A stretch of 64,000 nt of DNA from Candidatus Amarobacillus elongatus. GTDB taxonomy: Bacteria > Chloroflexota > Dehalococcoidia > Tepidiformales > Tepidiformaceae. The stretch is from positions 148,633 through 212,632 of the forward strand of contig JADJBX010000007.1 in NCBI GenBank assembly GCA_016703545.1, given 5' to 3'. Shown here one piece after another: positions 34,035 through 42,953 of the stretch. Below the pieces are notes generated by a model. The model saw only the letters and a list, made by a program, of their open reading frames with translations, was not told where the DNA came from and did not search any database. Position 1 is the stretch's first letter; every line of letters starts with the position of its first letter. The position numbers and the translations under genes were made by a program.

Positions 34035-35240
34035 TCAGGCCGGCTGGGCCGTCCGCGCCATGCCGAGCAGGCCGAGATTGACGTTCGGCAGGCGGTCCAC
34101 CGCCACCGAATCGAGCAGGAGCAGGTACTTGCGAAGCTGGTCCTCGCGATGGTTGCGGAGCTTCTCCGCCCCCGCCGCCAGGTTCTCCACGCCCCCACCC
34201 AGCACGATCGCCAGGCTCGCGCCTTCGGTCGGGCTGTACATCAGCTCGTCCGCCAGGGCGGCCTCGCTGCGGTTCAGGAAGTGCATGAGGTACTCGCGCC
34301 CGTTCGGGTGGTGCTGCACGTAGTACTTCAGGTTCCGCGTGCCGAACTCCAGGTGCCGGCGTGAGTCGTTCGCCAGCCGCGCGAAGATGTCCCGGTCGAC
34401 CGCCAGCGGCGCTATCTCCGCCAGCTTCTCGAACGTGGCCACTTCGTACGTCTTGTAGACGACGTTGATGGCGACCATCAGCTCGGTGATCTTGAGCGCC
34501 CCGAACCACGCGCGGTACAGCGTGCCCAGGCCCTGCTGGCCGAGGCTGCCGCCGTTCGCCAGCGCCCGCTTGCGAAGCACGTCCACCTTGCGGCCGGCAT
34601 CGAAAACCTGCGTCGCGAGGTAGTCCTTCACATCGTGGAAGCCGTAGGCGATCTTCTCTTCCCATGCCGCGAGCAGCTTCTGCTCGGCGAGGCCGTGCTG
34701 CGCGAAGAGCGTGCAGACCTGGCAGATCGCCCGCTCCAGGTCTTCCGGCTGGGATTCGAGCGCGCGCCAATCGATGTCCGTCGCGGGGATCCAGCGCTCG
34801 CGGATCGCGTCCTCATAGAGCGCGTCCACGCCATCGGCCCAGACTTCGGACTTGTTGTACACGCTGTACGGGCCGGGCATATAGGAACCCGGTGTCGGGT
34901 GCGAACCCAGCGGCGTGTCGTTTTCGTACGGCCAGCGGTCCGGCACATGGCCGTACGTGCGGATGTTGATCTCCGGCATGCCCAGGCCGTTCGGCCCCGG
35001 CACCGCGCGGATACCGAGCTCCGTCGTCGGGCGGGCCCAGGCCAGGCTCGGGCCGGTCTGCCCTTCCGGCATCGCGCTGACGATGTCGAGGTAGCGGTTC
35101 GCCCGCTCCTCCGTCAGCTTGAGCGCGAGCAGGCTGCGGATCTGCTCGTCCCGCAGGCGCGATTCCTCGAGCTTCGTGACGAACTCGTTGCTCCACGTCG
35201 CTTCCCGCGCGCGGATCCGGGTCCCTTCGGACAACTTCAT
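34035..35240 (-). CDS. ferritin-like protein with lost metal ligands
   Basis: 401 residues, paralogous over about 250 residues to the upstream gene: it shares VLRKRALANGG against VFRKRALVNGG, and RRHLEFGTRNLKYY against SRHLSFGVTHLKYL. Four of the six diiron ligand positions are replaced: Glu127 by Gly183, Glu159 by Ala215, His162 by Lys218 and Glu235 by Ser293. Only the last His is clearly kept (His296). It should be unable to bind two irons and probably acts as structural partner of the active paralogue, as beta subunits do in methane and toluene monooxygenases. ATG overlaps the upstream stop by four bases. Confidence 0.8.
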   Translation of the reverse strand: MKLSEGTRIRAREATWSNEFVTKLEESRLRDEQIRSLLALKLTEERANRYLDIVSAMPEGQTGPSLAWARPTTELGIRAVPGPNGLGMPEINIRTYGHVPDRWPYENDTPLGSHPTPGSYMPGPYSVYNKSEVWADGVDALYEDAIRERWIPATDIDWRALESQPEDLERAICQVCTLFAQHGLAEQKLLAAWEEKIAYGFHDVKDYLATQVFDAGRKVDVLRKRALANGGSLGQQGLGTLYRAWFGALKITELMVAINVVYKTYEVATFEKLAEIAPLAVDRDIFARLANDSRRHLEFGTRNLKYYVQHHPNGREYLMHFLNRSEAALADELMYSPTEGASLAIVLGGGVENLAAGAEKLRNHREDQLRKYLLLLDSVAVDRLPNVNLGLLGMARTAQPA

Positions 35241-36274
35241 ACGATCGGCTCCAGGAAGACCTTCATCGAGGGCGCCATGCGGTCGCGGCGATCCGAGAGG
35301 CCGATGACTTCGAGGCGGTGCATGTACTCGTTGATCTGCTTCTTGCGCATGACCATGAGCTTCTGGAAGCCTTCGTCGATTTTGTCGATGCCGCCGCCGG
35401 CGAGGATCGCCAGCGCTTCGACCGTCGCCGGGTTCGTCGTGAGCGAGCCGTTCGACTGGCCGATGGCGCCTTCCTGGATGTCCAGGTAGTGGTGCAGTTC
35501 CTCGGCGCGAGCGGGCTCGACGTCCATGAGGTACTTGAGGTGCGTCACGCCGAAGGAGAGGTGGCGCGATTCGTCCTGCGCCGCCAGCCGGTAGATGCGC
35601 TTCTCCGCCTCGTTCGTTGAGATCAGCTCGCCCATGCGGAAGATCGTCTGCACGAACCCTTCGCCGATAAGGTGCAGGCGCGCCGTCATTTCCGTGAAGT
35701 CGTCCGCGGTGAGGAGGTTCGACGCGCCGAAGCCCGCGTCCACGAGCCCGCCGCCGTTGACCAGCGCGCGCTTGCGGAAGACGTCCTCGTGGCGCGACTC
35801 GTCCATCAGCTGCGAGCCGAGGAAGAGCTGCGTCTCGAACTGCTCCGGGTGCACCGTGCCCATGAACCGGCCCGGCAGGTCGCCCGCGATGAACTCGACC
35901 TGCGTGAGGAACGTGCAGAGCGTGCACATCGCCATCTCGAGGTCGTCCGAAAGCGGCTTCACTTCTTCCCAGGGGATGTCCACGGCGGAGGACCACTGGC
36001 GCTGCATGGCCTCTTCGTAGAGGAGCCGGGCCGAGTCGCTCCAGACGTCCGCCTTGGTGCGGTACTGGTTGCGGTGGCGGGGCGAGCGGGCGTCCGGCGC
36101 CGCGCCGCGCATGCCGATCTTCGCGGCCGGGTTCGCGTCGATCGGCGCGTCCCCGTAGGTGATGAGGTCGTCGAGCGTCAGGCCGCGCTTGCCGGGTTCA
36201 GCGCGCGCGCCCCATTCGTCGAGGTTGAGCCAGGATAGGTCGAGGCCGGGATTGCTAACCGGTGCTGCTGCCAT
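35237..36274 (-). CDS. ferritin-like diiron protein, putative oxidase/oxygenase
   Basis: 345 residues with a ribonucleotide reductase R2-like four-helix core. Metal ligands read E127 (FLTQVEF), E159-x-x-H162 (MDESRHEDVF), E205 (LIGEGFVQ) and E235-x-x-H238 (AQDESRHLSF), with the 30-32 residue Glu to ExxH spacing of the class. The substrate is unknown. R2 itself is unlikely because no large-subunit gene is adjacent; R2-like oxidase or N-oxygenase (AurF type) are alternatives. It is the first gene of a coupled pair with the degenerate paralogue. A palindrome-rich 301-bp gap separates it from a divergent gene. Confidence 0.85.
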   Translation of the reverse strand: MAAAPVSNPGLDLSWLNLDEWGARAEPGKRGLTLDDLITYGDAPIDANPAAKIGMRGAAPDARSPRHRNQYRTKADVWSDSARLLYEEAMQRQWSSAVDIPWEEVKPLSDDLEMAMCTLCTFLTQVEFIAGDLPGRFMGTVHPEQFETQLFLGSQLMDESRHEDVFRKRALVNGGGLVDAGFGASNLLTADDFTEMTARLHLIGEGFVQTIFRMGELISTNEAEKRIYRLAAQDESRHLSFGVTHLKYLMDVEPARAEELHHYLDIQEGAIGQSNGSLTTNPATVEALAILAGGGIDKIDEGFQKLMVMRKKQINEYMHRLEVIGLSDRRDRMAPSMKVFLEPIV

Positions 36275-36378
36275 AATCGAGCCGATACCCCTCTGTGCCT
36301 GCCACGCAATGGCGGATGAAATACTGAGCCACAGGCTACTGGGAGAGAGTCTGAATGAGGTTCGATGCCGCGACAAGG

Positions 36379-36483
36379 GTCTATGGCCGCATAGACGGCA
36401 TAAATTCAAGCGAATTTCCCCATGGGATCGCCGGATACACGTATCTGTAAACGGAAATATCGATTGGGCGTTTACTTTCGCCC
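36379..36483. promoter_or_regulatory. AT-richer divergent promoter region with three dyads
   Basis: In the gap 36275-36575 three palindromes stand out: GTCTATG-GCCG-CATAGAC (36379-36396), AAATTC-AAGC-GAATTT (36402-36417) and GGGCG-N8-CGCCC (36466-36483). The region is clearly less GC-rich than the genes. They are candidate operators for the ferritin-like operon and the divergent SGNH gene. Confidence 0.55.
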
Positions 36484-36575
36484 GTCAGCCTCTTCCCGCG
36501 CGCGGCCGCGCGCACCCTCCCGCCTTCCCCCGCCGGCCATTCCCGCCGCCCGCCCCGGGGCATACCCTGCGCCAC

Positions 36576-37316
36576 GTGAATGAACCCCGGCGCTGGCTCG
36601 TCCTCGGTCATAGCGGCACCCGTGGCGAAGGCCTCGACGGCGCGCCGCCATGGCCCGTCCTCCTCGAACAGCTCCTCGCGAAGGCGGGGGACGATGTCCG
36701 CATCACCGCCGTCGACGTCTTCCCCAACGGACCGAAAGCCGCCGATTACGCCCTCCGCCGCGTGGCCGAATTCGAACCCGACGCCGTCCTCCTGTCGCTG
36801 AACGCCTACCCCTGCGCCGTGCCCGTGGTCTCGGAGCGGGTGCGAACCCGCTTCGGCGCCCGCATCCAGCGCCTGTACGCGCGCGCCGAAGCTGCCTGGC
36901 AGCGCCGCACCTCCCGCAAGCGTGCCCCCGCGGTCATCGAGAAAGCAGTCCGTGCCGTGGCCCAGCGGCTCGTCGGCGCCGAGCCCATGGTCACCGTCGC
37001 CGCCACCGCCGAGACCTACTCCCTCATCCTCGAACGGCTCACCGCGCTCGAAGGGCCACGCCCCGTGGTCATCGCCGAAGTGCCGTTCAGCGCCGTCCTT
37101 CGCCGCACCCACCCCGGCGCGACGCCGCGCGTGCGGAAGCTGCAGGCGCTCGTCCGCCCCGTCGCCGATGCCCGCCACATCGATTGGATCGACCTCGGCG
37201 AAGAGCTCGCAGGCGCCGCCGACGGCGACCTCTGGCAGACCGACGGCGTCCACCTCAGCGCCAACGGCAACGTGTTGTACGCGGACGTCCTCGCACGTCG
37301 GCTCGCCGGCGGCTGA
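36576..37316 (+). CDS. SGNH/GDSL-hydrolase-like protein
   Basis: 246 residues from a GTG 7 nt after TACCCT. The fold motifs are LVLGHSGTRGEG (block I, with His where Asp is usual before the Ser), LSLNAYPC (block III Asn) and TDGVHLSANGNVLYADVL (block V Asp and His). It should be an esterase or acyl hydrolase in the cytosol, as no signal peptide is seen. The GHS variant means activity is not certain. Divergent from the ferritin-like pair and followed by the CoA-transferase gene 93 bp later. Confidence 0.75.
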   Translation: MNEPRRWLVLGHSGTRGEGLDGAPPWPVLLEQLLAKAGDDVRITAVDVFPNGPKAADYALRRVAEFEPDAVLLSLNAYPCAVPVVSERVRTRFGARIQRLYARAEAAWQRRTSRKRAPAVIEKAVRAVAQRLVGAEPMVTVAATAETYSLILERLTALEGPRPVVIAEVPFSAVLRRTHPGATPRVRKLQALVRPVADARHIDWIDLGEELAGAADGDLWQTDGVHLSANGNVLYADVLARRLAGG

Positions 37317-37409
37317 CCCCTGCCGGGACACGTCGCGAACACCCCGCGTGCGGGAATGGCGGCGAAGCGCCAAGATAGCGCCCACCCATTTCCCACCCCC
37401 GGAGGCCCC

Positions 37410-39856
37410 ATGCTCAACGGCATCCGCGTTGTCGAACTCTCCACGGAACCCGGCGCCGCGCTCGCCGGCCGCCTGCTCGCCGCCTACGGCGCCGACGTCA
37501 TCGTCGTCGAGCCGCCGGCCGGGCACCCCCTTCGCAGCCTCGCCCCGCGCGCCGGCGAAAAGCCCGATGAGAGCATCCTCTTCGCCTACCTCGGCGCCGG
37601 GAAGCGCAGCGTCACCGCCGACCTCACGGACGCCGGCGACCGCGATTTCGTCCGCAAACTCATCGCGACCGCCGACCTGCTCCTCGAAAGCACCGCTCCC
37701 GGCACCCTCGCCGCCTGCGGCCTGGACCCCGCCCGCCTGATCGACGAACAGCCGTCGCTCGTCGTCTGCTCGGCCACGCCCTATGGGCAGGACGGGCCGA
37801 AGGCGGACTGGCGCTCCACCCCGCTGACCGGCTTCGCCTCTGGCGGCGAAATGGCCCTCTGCGGCGACCCGGACAAGCCGCCCCTGAAGGTGGCCGGCAA
37901 CCAGGCTCCCTACCAGCTCGGCCTGAACGCGTTCTCGTCCTCCGTCGCCGCGCTCTTCGCCGCCAAAGCCTCCGGCACGGGCGACTGGATCGACCTCTCC
38001 ATGCAGGAGGTGCAGACCTGCATGCTCGAAGGCGCCGGGCCCGGCGCGCTCTTCACCGGCAGCGAGGCCGGGCGGACCTCCGGCAACCGGCCGTTCGCGC
38101 AGTGGGGCATCCATCCCTGCGCCGATGGCTACATCGGCGTCGCCGCCATGCCCCGCCAGTCCTACGCCGTCTATGACTGCATCGGCCACCCGGAAATGAA
38201 GGAGGATCCCGCCTTCGCCAGCGGCTGGACGCCCGACGCGAACGCCCTCCTCTCCGTCTATATCCCCGAATGGACGGCGGACAAGACCGCCGCCGAGATC
38301 TTCGCCATCGCCGCCACCTTCCGCGCGCCGTTCGCCGTCATCCCCGGGCCGAAAGAGCTGCTCGAATGGCCGGGGCTCGTGGAAACGGGATTCTGGCGCG
38401 AGGTCGAACACCCCGTGCTCGGCCGGCACCCCCTGCCCTCGCCGCCAATCCAGGTGGGCGAAGGCGAACGCGGCATCGCGGCGCCCGCACCCCTGCTGGG
38501 CGAACACACCGCCACCCTTCGCGACGAGGTTGGCGCCGCCACCCCGGCGCGCACCGCCGCGGGCACCGGTCCTGCCGCCCTCCCCTTCGATGGCCTCCGC
38601 GTGATCGACGTCACCGCTGTCTGGGCCGGCCCCTTCGGCACCCGCTACCTCGCCGATTACGGCGCCGAAGTGATCAAGGTCGAGGGGCCGTCGTTCTCGG
38701 ACCCGGTCCGCACCATGGCGGGCGCCCGCGGAGTACCCGAGATCAACCAGAGCTACTACTTCAACGAATACAACCGGAACAAGCTCGGCATCAGCCTGGA
38801 CCTGAAGCAGCCGAAGGGCATGGAGGCGCTCCGCCGCCTCATCGCCAACGCCGACGTGTTCATCGAAAACTGGAGCAGCGGCGTCGCCGACCGCCTCGGG
38901 CTCGGCTACCGCGACCTGAAGGCGCTCAACCCGCGCATCATCTATGTGTCCATGCCCGGCTTCGGCCACAGCGGCCCCGACGCCGACCGCATCGGCTTCG
39001 GCCCGACGATCGAGCAGATGGGCGGCCTCGTCGCGCTGCAGGGGTACGAAGGCGACTCCCCCCATCGCAGCGGCATCTCCTACGGCGACCCCATCGCCGG
39101 GACCATCGCCGCCGGCGCCGTCTCCATGGGGCTGCTGAATCGCGAACGCACCGGCGAGGGCTGCTACCTCGCCATCCCCCAGCGCGACGCCATCTGCAGC
39201 CTTATCGGCGAGTTCGTCATCGCCGAAGCGCTCGGCCACCCGATGCCCGTGCGCATGGGGTCGAAGGACACCGAGTGGGCGCCGCACAACGTCTACCAGG
39301 CGCGCGACACCGAGCCGCGCGAGGCGCGCGCCGCCGCCGGCCGCGTCCTCCAGGCGTTCACCGACGCCTGGGTCGTCATCGCGGTCGACTCCGAGGACGC
39401 GTGGGAAGGGCTCAAGCGCGTCATCGGCAACGACCGGCTGAACAGCCCGCTCTGGAACACCGCCGCCGGCCGCAAGGTCGCCGAGGACGACATCAACGCG
39501 ATCATCGCGGAGTGGGTCCGCCCCCGCGAGGCGAACGCGGCGGCGGCGGAGCTCCAGGCCGCCGGCGTGCCCGCCTCCCCCGTCATGTCGCCGCTGACGG
39601 TGACCACCGACGCCCACCTCGAGGCGCGCAGCGCCTTCCTGCCCTACAGCCACCCGGACACGGGCCCCGGCCGGACCACGCGCCCGACCTGGCGCATGGC
39701 CCGCCGCCCCGCGACCACCGTGAACCCGGCGCCGCGCTTCGGCGAGCACAGCCGGGGCGTCCTCCAGCGCGTGGCCGGGTACACCCCGGAGGAAGTGGAC
39801 GCGATGGAAGCCGCGAGCATCATCACCCACGACCTCATCCCCACCGCCGCGGGTAG
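37410..39856 (+). CDS. fused CaiB/BaiF (class III) CoA-transferase, 3' end frameshifted
   Basis: About 815 residues in two CaiB domains (about 1-385 and 395-815), starting MLNGIRVVELSTEPGAALAGRLLAAYGAD and, in the second, LRVIDVTAVWAGPFGTRYLADYGA (both given in part). The second keeps the catalytic Asp context SYGDPIAG; the first has NQAPYQLG there and lacks it, so one half is a scaffold. It moves CoA between carboxylic acids. GGAGG precedes the ATG at 37410. In its own frame no stop occurs before 40739, deep in an antisense gene, but a TAG in another frame (39854-39856) and a terminator at 39876 mark the true end. One indel near 39850 is inferred. Confidence 0.85.
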
Positions 39857-39875
39857 GTTCGAATCGCGCACGGAA

Positions 39876-39902
39876 ACGGGCGGGGCTTGCGGCCCCGCCC
39901 GT
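39876..39902 (+). terminator. intrinsic terminator of the CoA-transferase gene
   Basis: ACGGGCGGGGC pairs with GCCCCGCCCGT, followed by TTGT. It shows that the CoA-transferase frame must end before this point. Confidence 0.85.
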
Positions 39903-39932
39903 TGTCGTGTGCGTTCCTCGCGATGGGAGCCG

Positions 39933-40736
39933 CTACTCCAGCGCGCGCGCCTTCCGCGCCGAATGCGCATCGATGACCGTTTCGCCCTCCCGGGCGACCC
40001 AGGCGCCGGCGGCCTTCGCCGCATCGTAGGTGGCCGCCTCTGCCTTCGCCCGGCCCACCCGGAATTCGCCCGGCGCGAACAGCTGGTTCGCGTTCGCCAC
40101 GTGGCGCGCGTCCACCATCACCGCCCCGGCGAAGCCGTGCTGCGCCAGGAACTGCAGCTCCAGCCCCGAGGAGGTGACCAGCGGCAGCTTCTCGAACGCC
40201 CGCGCCGCGGCGACCACCGCGCCCCGCGGGTACGCCAGCCGCGGCCCCTTCTCCTCCGCACGCGCGCCCACATCCCATGCGTACGCCTCGGCATCCAGGA
40301 GCAAGCCAGCGACGCGCGGCGCGGCGTGCACGATCTCGGCCGCGCGCAGCACCCCCCGCGCCGTATCGATGACCGGGATGGCGATCACCTCGCCCGGCTC
40401 GATCGCGCGGTCGTATTCGAATTCGCGAAGGAGCACGGCGAGGTCGCGCACGTCCTGCGGTTCCACGGTATGCGGGAGCAGGACGCCACCGAGGCCGGGC
40501 CGCACCACCGCCTCCAGGTCCGCGCGCAGGAGCTGCGTGCGCGGGTGGTTCACGGTGACGATCGCGCGCTTGCCCGATTCGACGATGCGCGCGATCGCGG
40601 CGGCCGCCGCTTCGCGCAGCTGCTCCACCGGGTGGCGCGCATCCGCGAGGGTCAGGGCGATGGCGTCGGCCGGCGAGGCGAGCGCCTCTTCCAGCGGCCC
40701 GCCCGCGGAAATCCGAAGAATGCTGCGAAGGCGCAC
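39933..40736 (-). CDS. HpcH/HpaI aldolase / citrate lyase beta-like protein
   Basis: 267 residues of a TIM-barrel CitE-like protein: ADAIALTLADARHPVEQLREAAAAA, VTVNHPRTQLLRADLEAVV, GGVLLPHTVEPQDV and AIPVIDTARGVLRAAEIV follow the family layout, with AGLLLDAEAYAWDVG at the metal-binding position. It probably cleaves or hydrolyses a CoA thioester such as malyl-CoA. The GTG start shares one base with the stop of the DinB gene. Convergent with the CoA-transferase gene, which suggests shared CoA-acid metabolism. An upstream in-frame extension to 40922 is antisense to DinB and rejected. Confidence 0.85.
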   Translation of the reverse strand: MRLRSILRISAGGPLEEALASPADAIALTLADARHPVEQLREAAAAAIARIVESGKRAIVTVNHPRTQLLRADLEAVVRPGLGGVLLPHTVEPQDVRDLAVLLREFEYDRAIEPGEVIAIPVIDTARGVLRAAEIVHAAPRVAGLLLDAEAYAWDVGARAEEKGPRLAYPRGAVVAAARAFEKLPLVTSSGLELQFLAQHGFAGAVMVDARHVANANQLFAPGEFRVGRAKAEAATYDAAKAAGAWVAREGETVIDAHSARKARALE

Positions 40737-41278
40737 TAGCGGTTCGTCCCCCCGATGTACCCGCCCACGACGAGCGGCCGGGGCTCGAGCGCGGCGAGGT
40801 GAATGTCCTGGCGCAGGGCCATCACCTGCTGCAGATGGTCCAGCGTGTGACGATACATCGTCTCCGCGATCCATTGGCAGGTGAGCGGGCCCCAGCGTGT
40901 GTCCGTGCGCCACCCCTGCCACACCGCCTCCGGCAGCCGCGTGAGGATGTTCAGCTCCTCATCCCGGATGCGCACCAGGTCGTTGACCATCGACGACATC
41001 GGCTCGTTCGCGTCGTAGCGGTGTTCGCGCCACTCGCGGCGGTTGTAGTCCAGCGGATCGAGCATGTCGGGCACCGTCGCCCAGCGCAGCAGCGGCAGGA
41101 GCACCTCGGTCTCCATGTCGCGCACATGGCTGGTGTGCTCGTGGATCGTCCACTCCTCGGCGGTGGGCGCATACCCCTGGTCGAGCAGCGAAACGTGCCG
41201 CACGGCCCAGGCGAAATCCTCGGTCGCCTGGCGCAACCGCGCGAGCAGCTCCTGCCGGTAGTTCGTCGGTTCGGGCAC
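40736..41278 (-). CDS. DinB-like four-helix protein
   Basis: 180 residues from the GTG at 41278, with AGGAGG 5 nt upstream and a TATACT box 34 bp upstream. The DinB/YfiT metal site is suggested by EWTIHEHTSHVRDMETEVLLPLL in the first half (His near 46-50) and ETMYRHTLDHLQQVMALRQ in the second. These proteins bind a metal, and some act as thiol-dependent transferases (mycothiol or bacillithiol). The substrate is unknown. The stop overlaps the GTG of the citrate-lyase-like gene. Confidence 0.85.
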   Translation of the reverse strand: MPEPTNYRQELLARLRQATEDFAWAVRHVSLLDQGYAPTAEEWTIHEHTSHVRDMETEVLLPLLRWATVPDMLDPLDYNRREWREHRYDANEPMSSMVNDLVRIRDEELNILTRLPEAVWQGWRTDTRWGPLTCQWIAETMYRHTLDHLQQVMALRQDIHLAALEPRPLVVGGYIGGTNR

Positions 41279-41373
41279 GGGGACCTCCTGCGGGGCGTGC
41301 GCCCGTCCGGGAGTATACCGCGCATGCCCGTGCCGTGGGGCAAGAAACGGCACAATTGCGAAGGCGAGTAGAG

Positions 41374-41522
41374 CGGTTAGCCGTTAGCCGTTAGCCGTTA
41401 GCCGTTAGCGGTTAGCTGTTAGCTGCTGTCGGCTGTCGGCTGTCGGCGTAGCCATCCGGGGACCGCCGATGGTGGCAAGCGCTCGCGCCGCTAACGGCTA
41501 ACAGCCAATGGCTAACGGCTCC
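41374..41522. repeat. paired heptamer-repeat arrays (site d)
   Basis: GTTAGCC words (five copies) grade into GCTGTCG words at 41374-41446. The reverse complement GGCTAAC/GGCTAACAGCC stands at 41487-41522. The site is in a divergent gap between DinB and a membrane protein gene, so it cannot simply be a terminator. Confidence 0.85.
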
Positions 41523-41571
41523 GAAACGGTTCCGCAATGCACGCTCGCCCCCCCCCGTCCACACTGGATCC

Positions 41572-42003
41572 ATGGCCGTGGCCTCGTTTCCCTCCGCAGA
41601 TGGCGACCGCCCCGAGGGCTCGCTCGTACGCGACCTCCTTTCCGCCCTTCCCCTCGCGCTGCTCGCCATCGTCAACGGCACCGTGCGCGAGGCGACCTAC
41701 CAGCGCTGGCTGGGGGAGCGCACCGGGCACCAGGTCTCGACCTTCACCCTGATCGCCCTCGTCGTCGCCTACGCCGCGTGGCTCGACCGCCGCTGGAAGC
41801 CGACGGCGCGGGAAGCGTGGCGCATCGGGTTCGCGTGGCTCGGCTTCGCCCTTGTGTTCGAATTCGGCGTGGGACGCTTCATCGCGCACAACAGCTGGCG
41901 CACCCTCTTCGCCGATTACAACGTCCTCCGCGGGCGGCTCTGGCCGCTGGATCTCGCCGCCTTCGTCGCCGTGCCCGTAGCCCTCGCCCGCCGCCGGAAG
42001 TAG
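41572..42003 (+). CDS. small membrane protein, hypothetical
   Basis: 143 residues with three or four hydrophobic segments (LLSALPLALLAIVNG, TFTLIALVVAYAAWL, IGFAWLGFALVFEFGVG, LWPLDLAAFVAVPVALA). The loop VREATYQRWLGERTGHQ and the FIAHNSWRTLFADYN segment are charged. No known family motif. CACACT ends 6 nt before the ATG, a weak leaderless match. Together with the heptamer site on its left it forms a divergent gap. Confidence 0.68.
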   Translation: MAVASFPSADGDRPEGSLVRDLLSALPLALLAIVNGTVREATYQRWLGERTGHQVSTFTLIALVVAYAAWLDRRWKPTAREAWRIGFAWLGFALVFEFGVGRFIAHNSWRTLFADYNVLRGRLWPLDLAAFVAVPVALARRRK

Positions 42004-42064
42004 CCCCGGCGCGTCCCATCCCCCGCGGGTGCGAAATCGTTCGCGGGGCGCGACAATGCGCCCC

Positions 42065-42925
42065 GTGCCCGCCGACTCCGCCATCCGCCGCTACGCCGCC
42101 CTCGTCGCCGCCCGCGACGAGCAGGTCGCGCGCCTCTTCGCGCCCGCCGGCGGCGACCGCTGGTCGCAGTCCGTCGGCCGCTTCCGCGATAACCCCCGCC
42201 GCGAGCCAGACCGCAACCTCGCAGCCGTGATGGAGTACGCCCTCCCCGGGGACACCGTCGTCGATGTCGGTGGCGGCGCCGGGCGCATGGGGCTGCCCTT
42301 CGCGCTGCGCTGCCGCGAAGTCATCAGCGTCGACCCCTCGCCGGGCATGTGCGCCGAGTTCACCGCGATCGCCGCCGAGGCCGGCATCACCAACGCGCGC
42401 GCCGTCCAGGCCGCCTGGCTCGATGACCACGGCGTCGAAGGTGACCTCCTGCTCGCCTTCAACGTCACCTACTTCCTGCACGACATCACCGCCTTCGTGG
42501 AGAAGCTGTCGGCGGCCGCGCGGCGGCGCGTCATCGTCAACGGCTGGAGCGTGCCGCCCCCGAACCAGGACGCCGGCCTGTACGCCGTCGCCCTCGGCGA
42601 GCCCCTCGCGTTGCTGCCCGGGCCATTCGAACTGATCCCCGTGCTCTGGGAGATGGGGCTGCTCCCGGACGTGCGCGTCTTGCGCGGCCGGTTCGCGCTG
42701 AACACGGCTCCCGTGGACACGCGTGAGGGCGCCATCGAGGCCGCGCTCGCCGCCATCCGCCGCTACGACCGCCTCGCCCCCGCCACCCTCGAACGCGCCC
42801 GCGAGAACATCGCCGCCGGCCTGGAACGCCTCTACCGCATCGAGGACGGCCGCTACATCCCGGCGTGGCGCGCCGAATCGCGCGAGCTGATCATCACCTG
42901 GGAAACGCAGGCCGCCCGCGGCTGA
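42065..42925 (+). CDS. SAM-dependent class I methyltransferase
   Basis: 286 residues. The SAM loop VVDVGGGAGRMGLPFALRC is at about 62-80, the acidic motif II VISVDPSPGMC follows, and DLLLAFNVTYFLHDITAFVEKL is the post-I/III region. The substrate is not deducible. The GTG at 42065 is favoured over an ATG three codons earlier, because GACAAT then sits 7 nt upstream and overlaps that ATG. The aldolase gene follows after 28 bp, so co-transcription is likely. Confidence 0.85.
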   Translation: MPADSAIRRYAALVAARDEQVARLFAPAGGDRWSQSVGRFRDNPRREPDRNLAAVMEYALPGDTVVDVGGGAGRMGLPFALRCREVISVDPSPGMCAEFTAIAAEAGITNARAVQAAWLDDHGVEGDLLLAFNVTYFLHDITAFVEKLSAAARRRVIVNGWSVPPPNQDAGLYAVALGEPLALLPGPFELIPVLWEMGLLPDVRVLRGRFALNTAPVDTREGAIEAALAAIRRYDRLAPATLERARENIAAGLERLYRIEDGRYIPAWRAESRELIITWETQAARG

Positions 42926-42953
42926 GCCGCCGCCCCGAAGGAGACCGCCGCCC

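Noticed and set aside
36381..39830. A 1149-codon open frame on the minus strand
   Set aside because: It lies antisense to the SGNH and CaiB genes, whose motifs are clear. Its sequence is low-complexity Gly/Ala/Arg/Val typical of GC-driven shadow frames.
39857..40739. Extension of the CoA-transferase frame to 40739
   Set aside because: Beyond 39856 it turns Arg-rich, crosses a strong terminator and runs antisense through a recognisable CitE-like gene.
41374..41522. CRISPR array
   Set aside because: The repeat unit is 7 bp without spacers and no cas gene is present; the same holds for the other heptamer sites.
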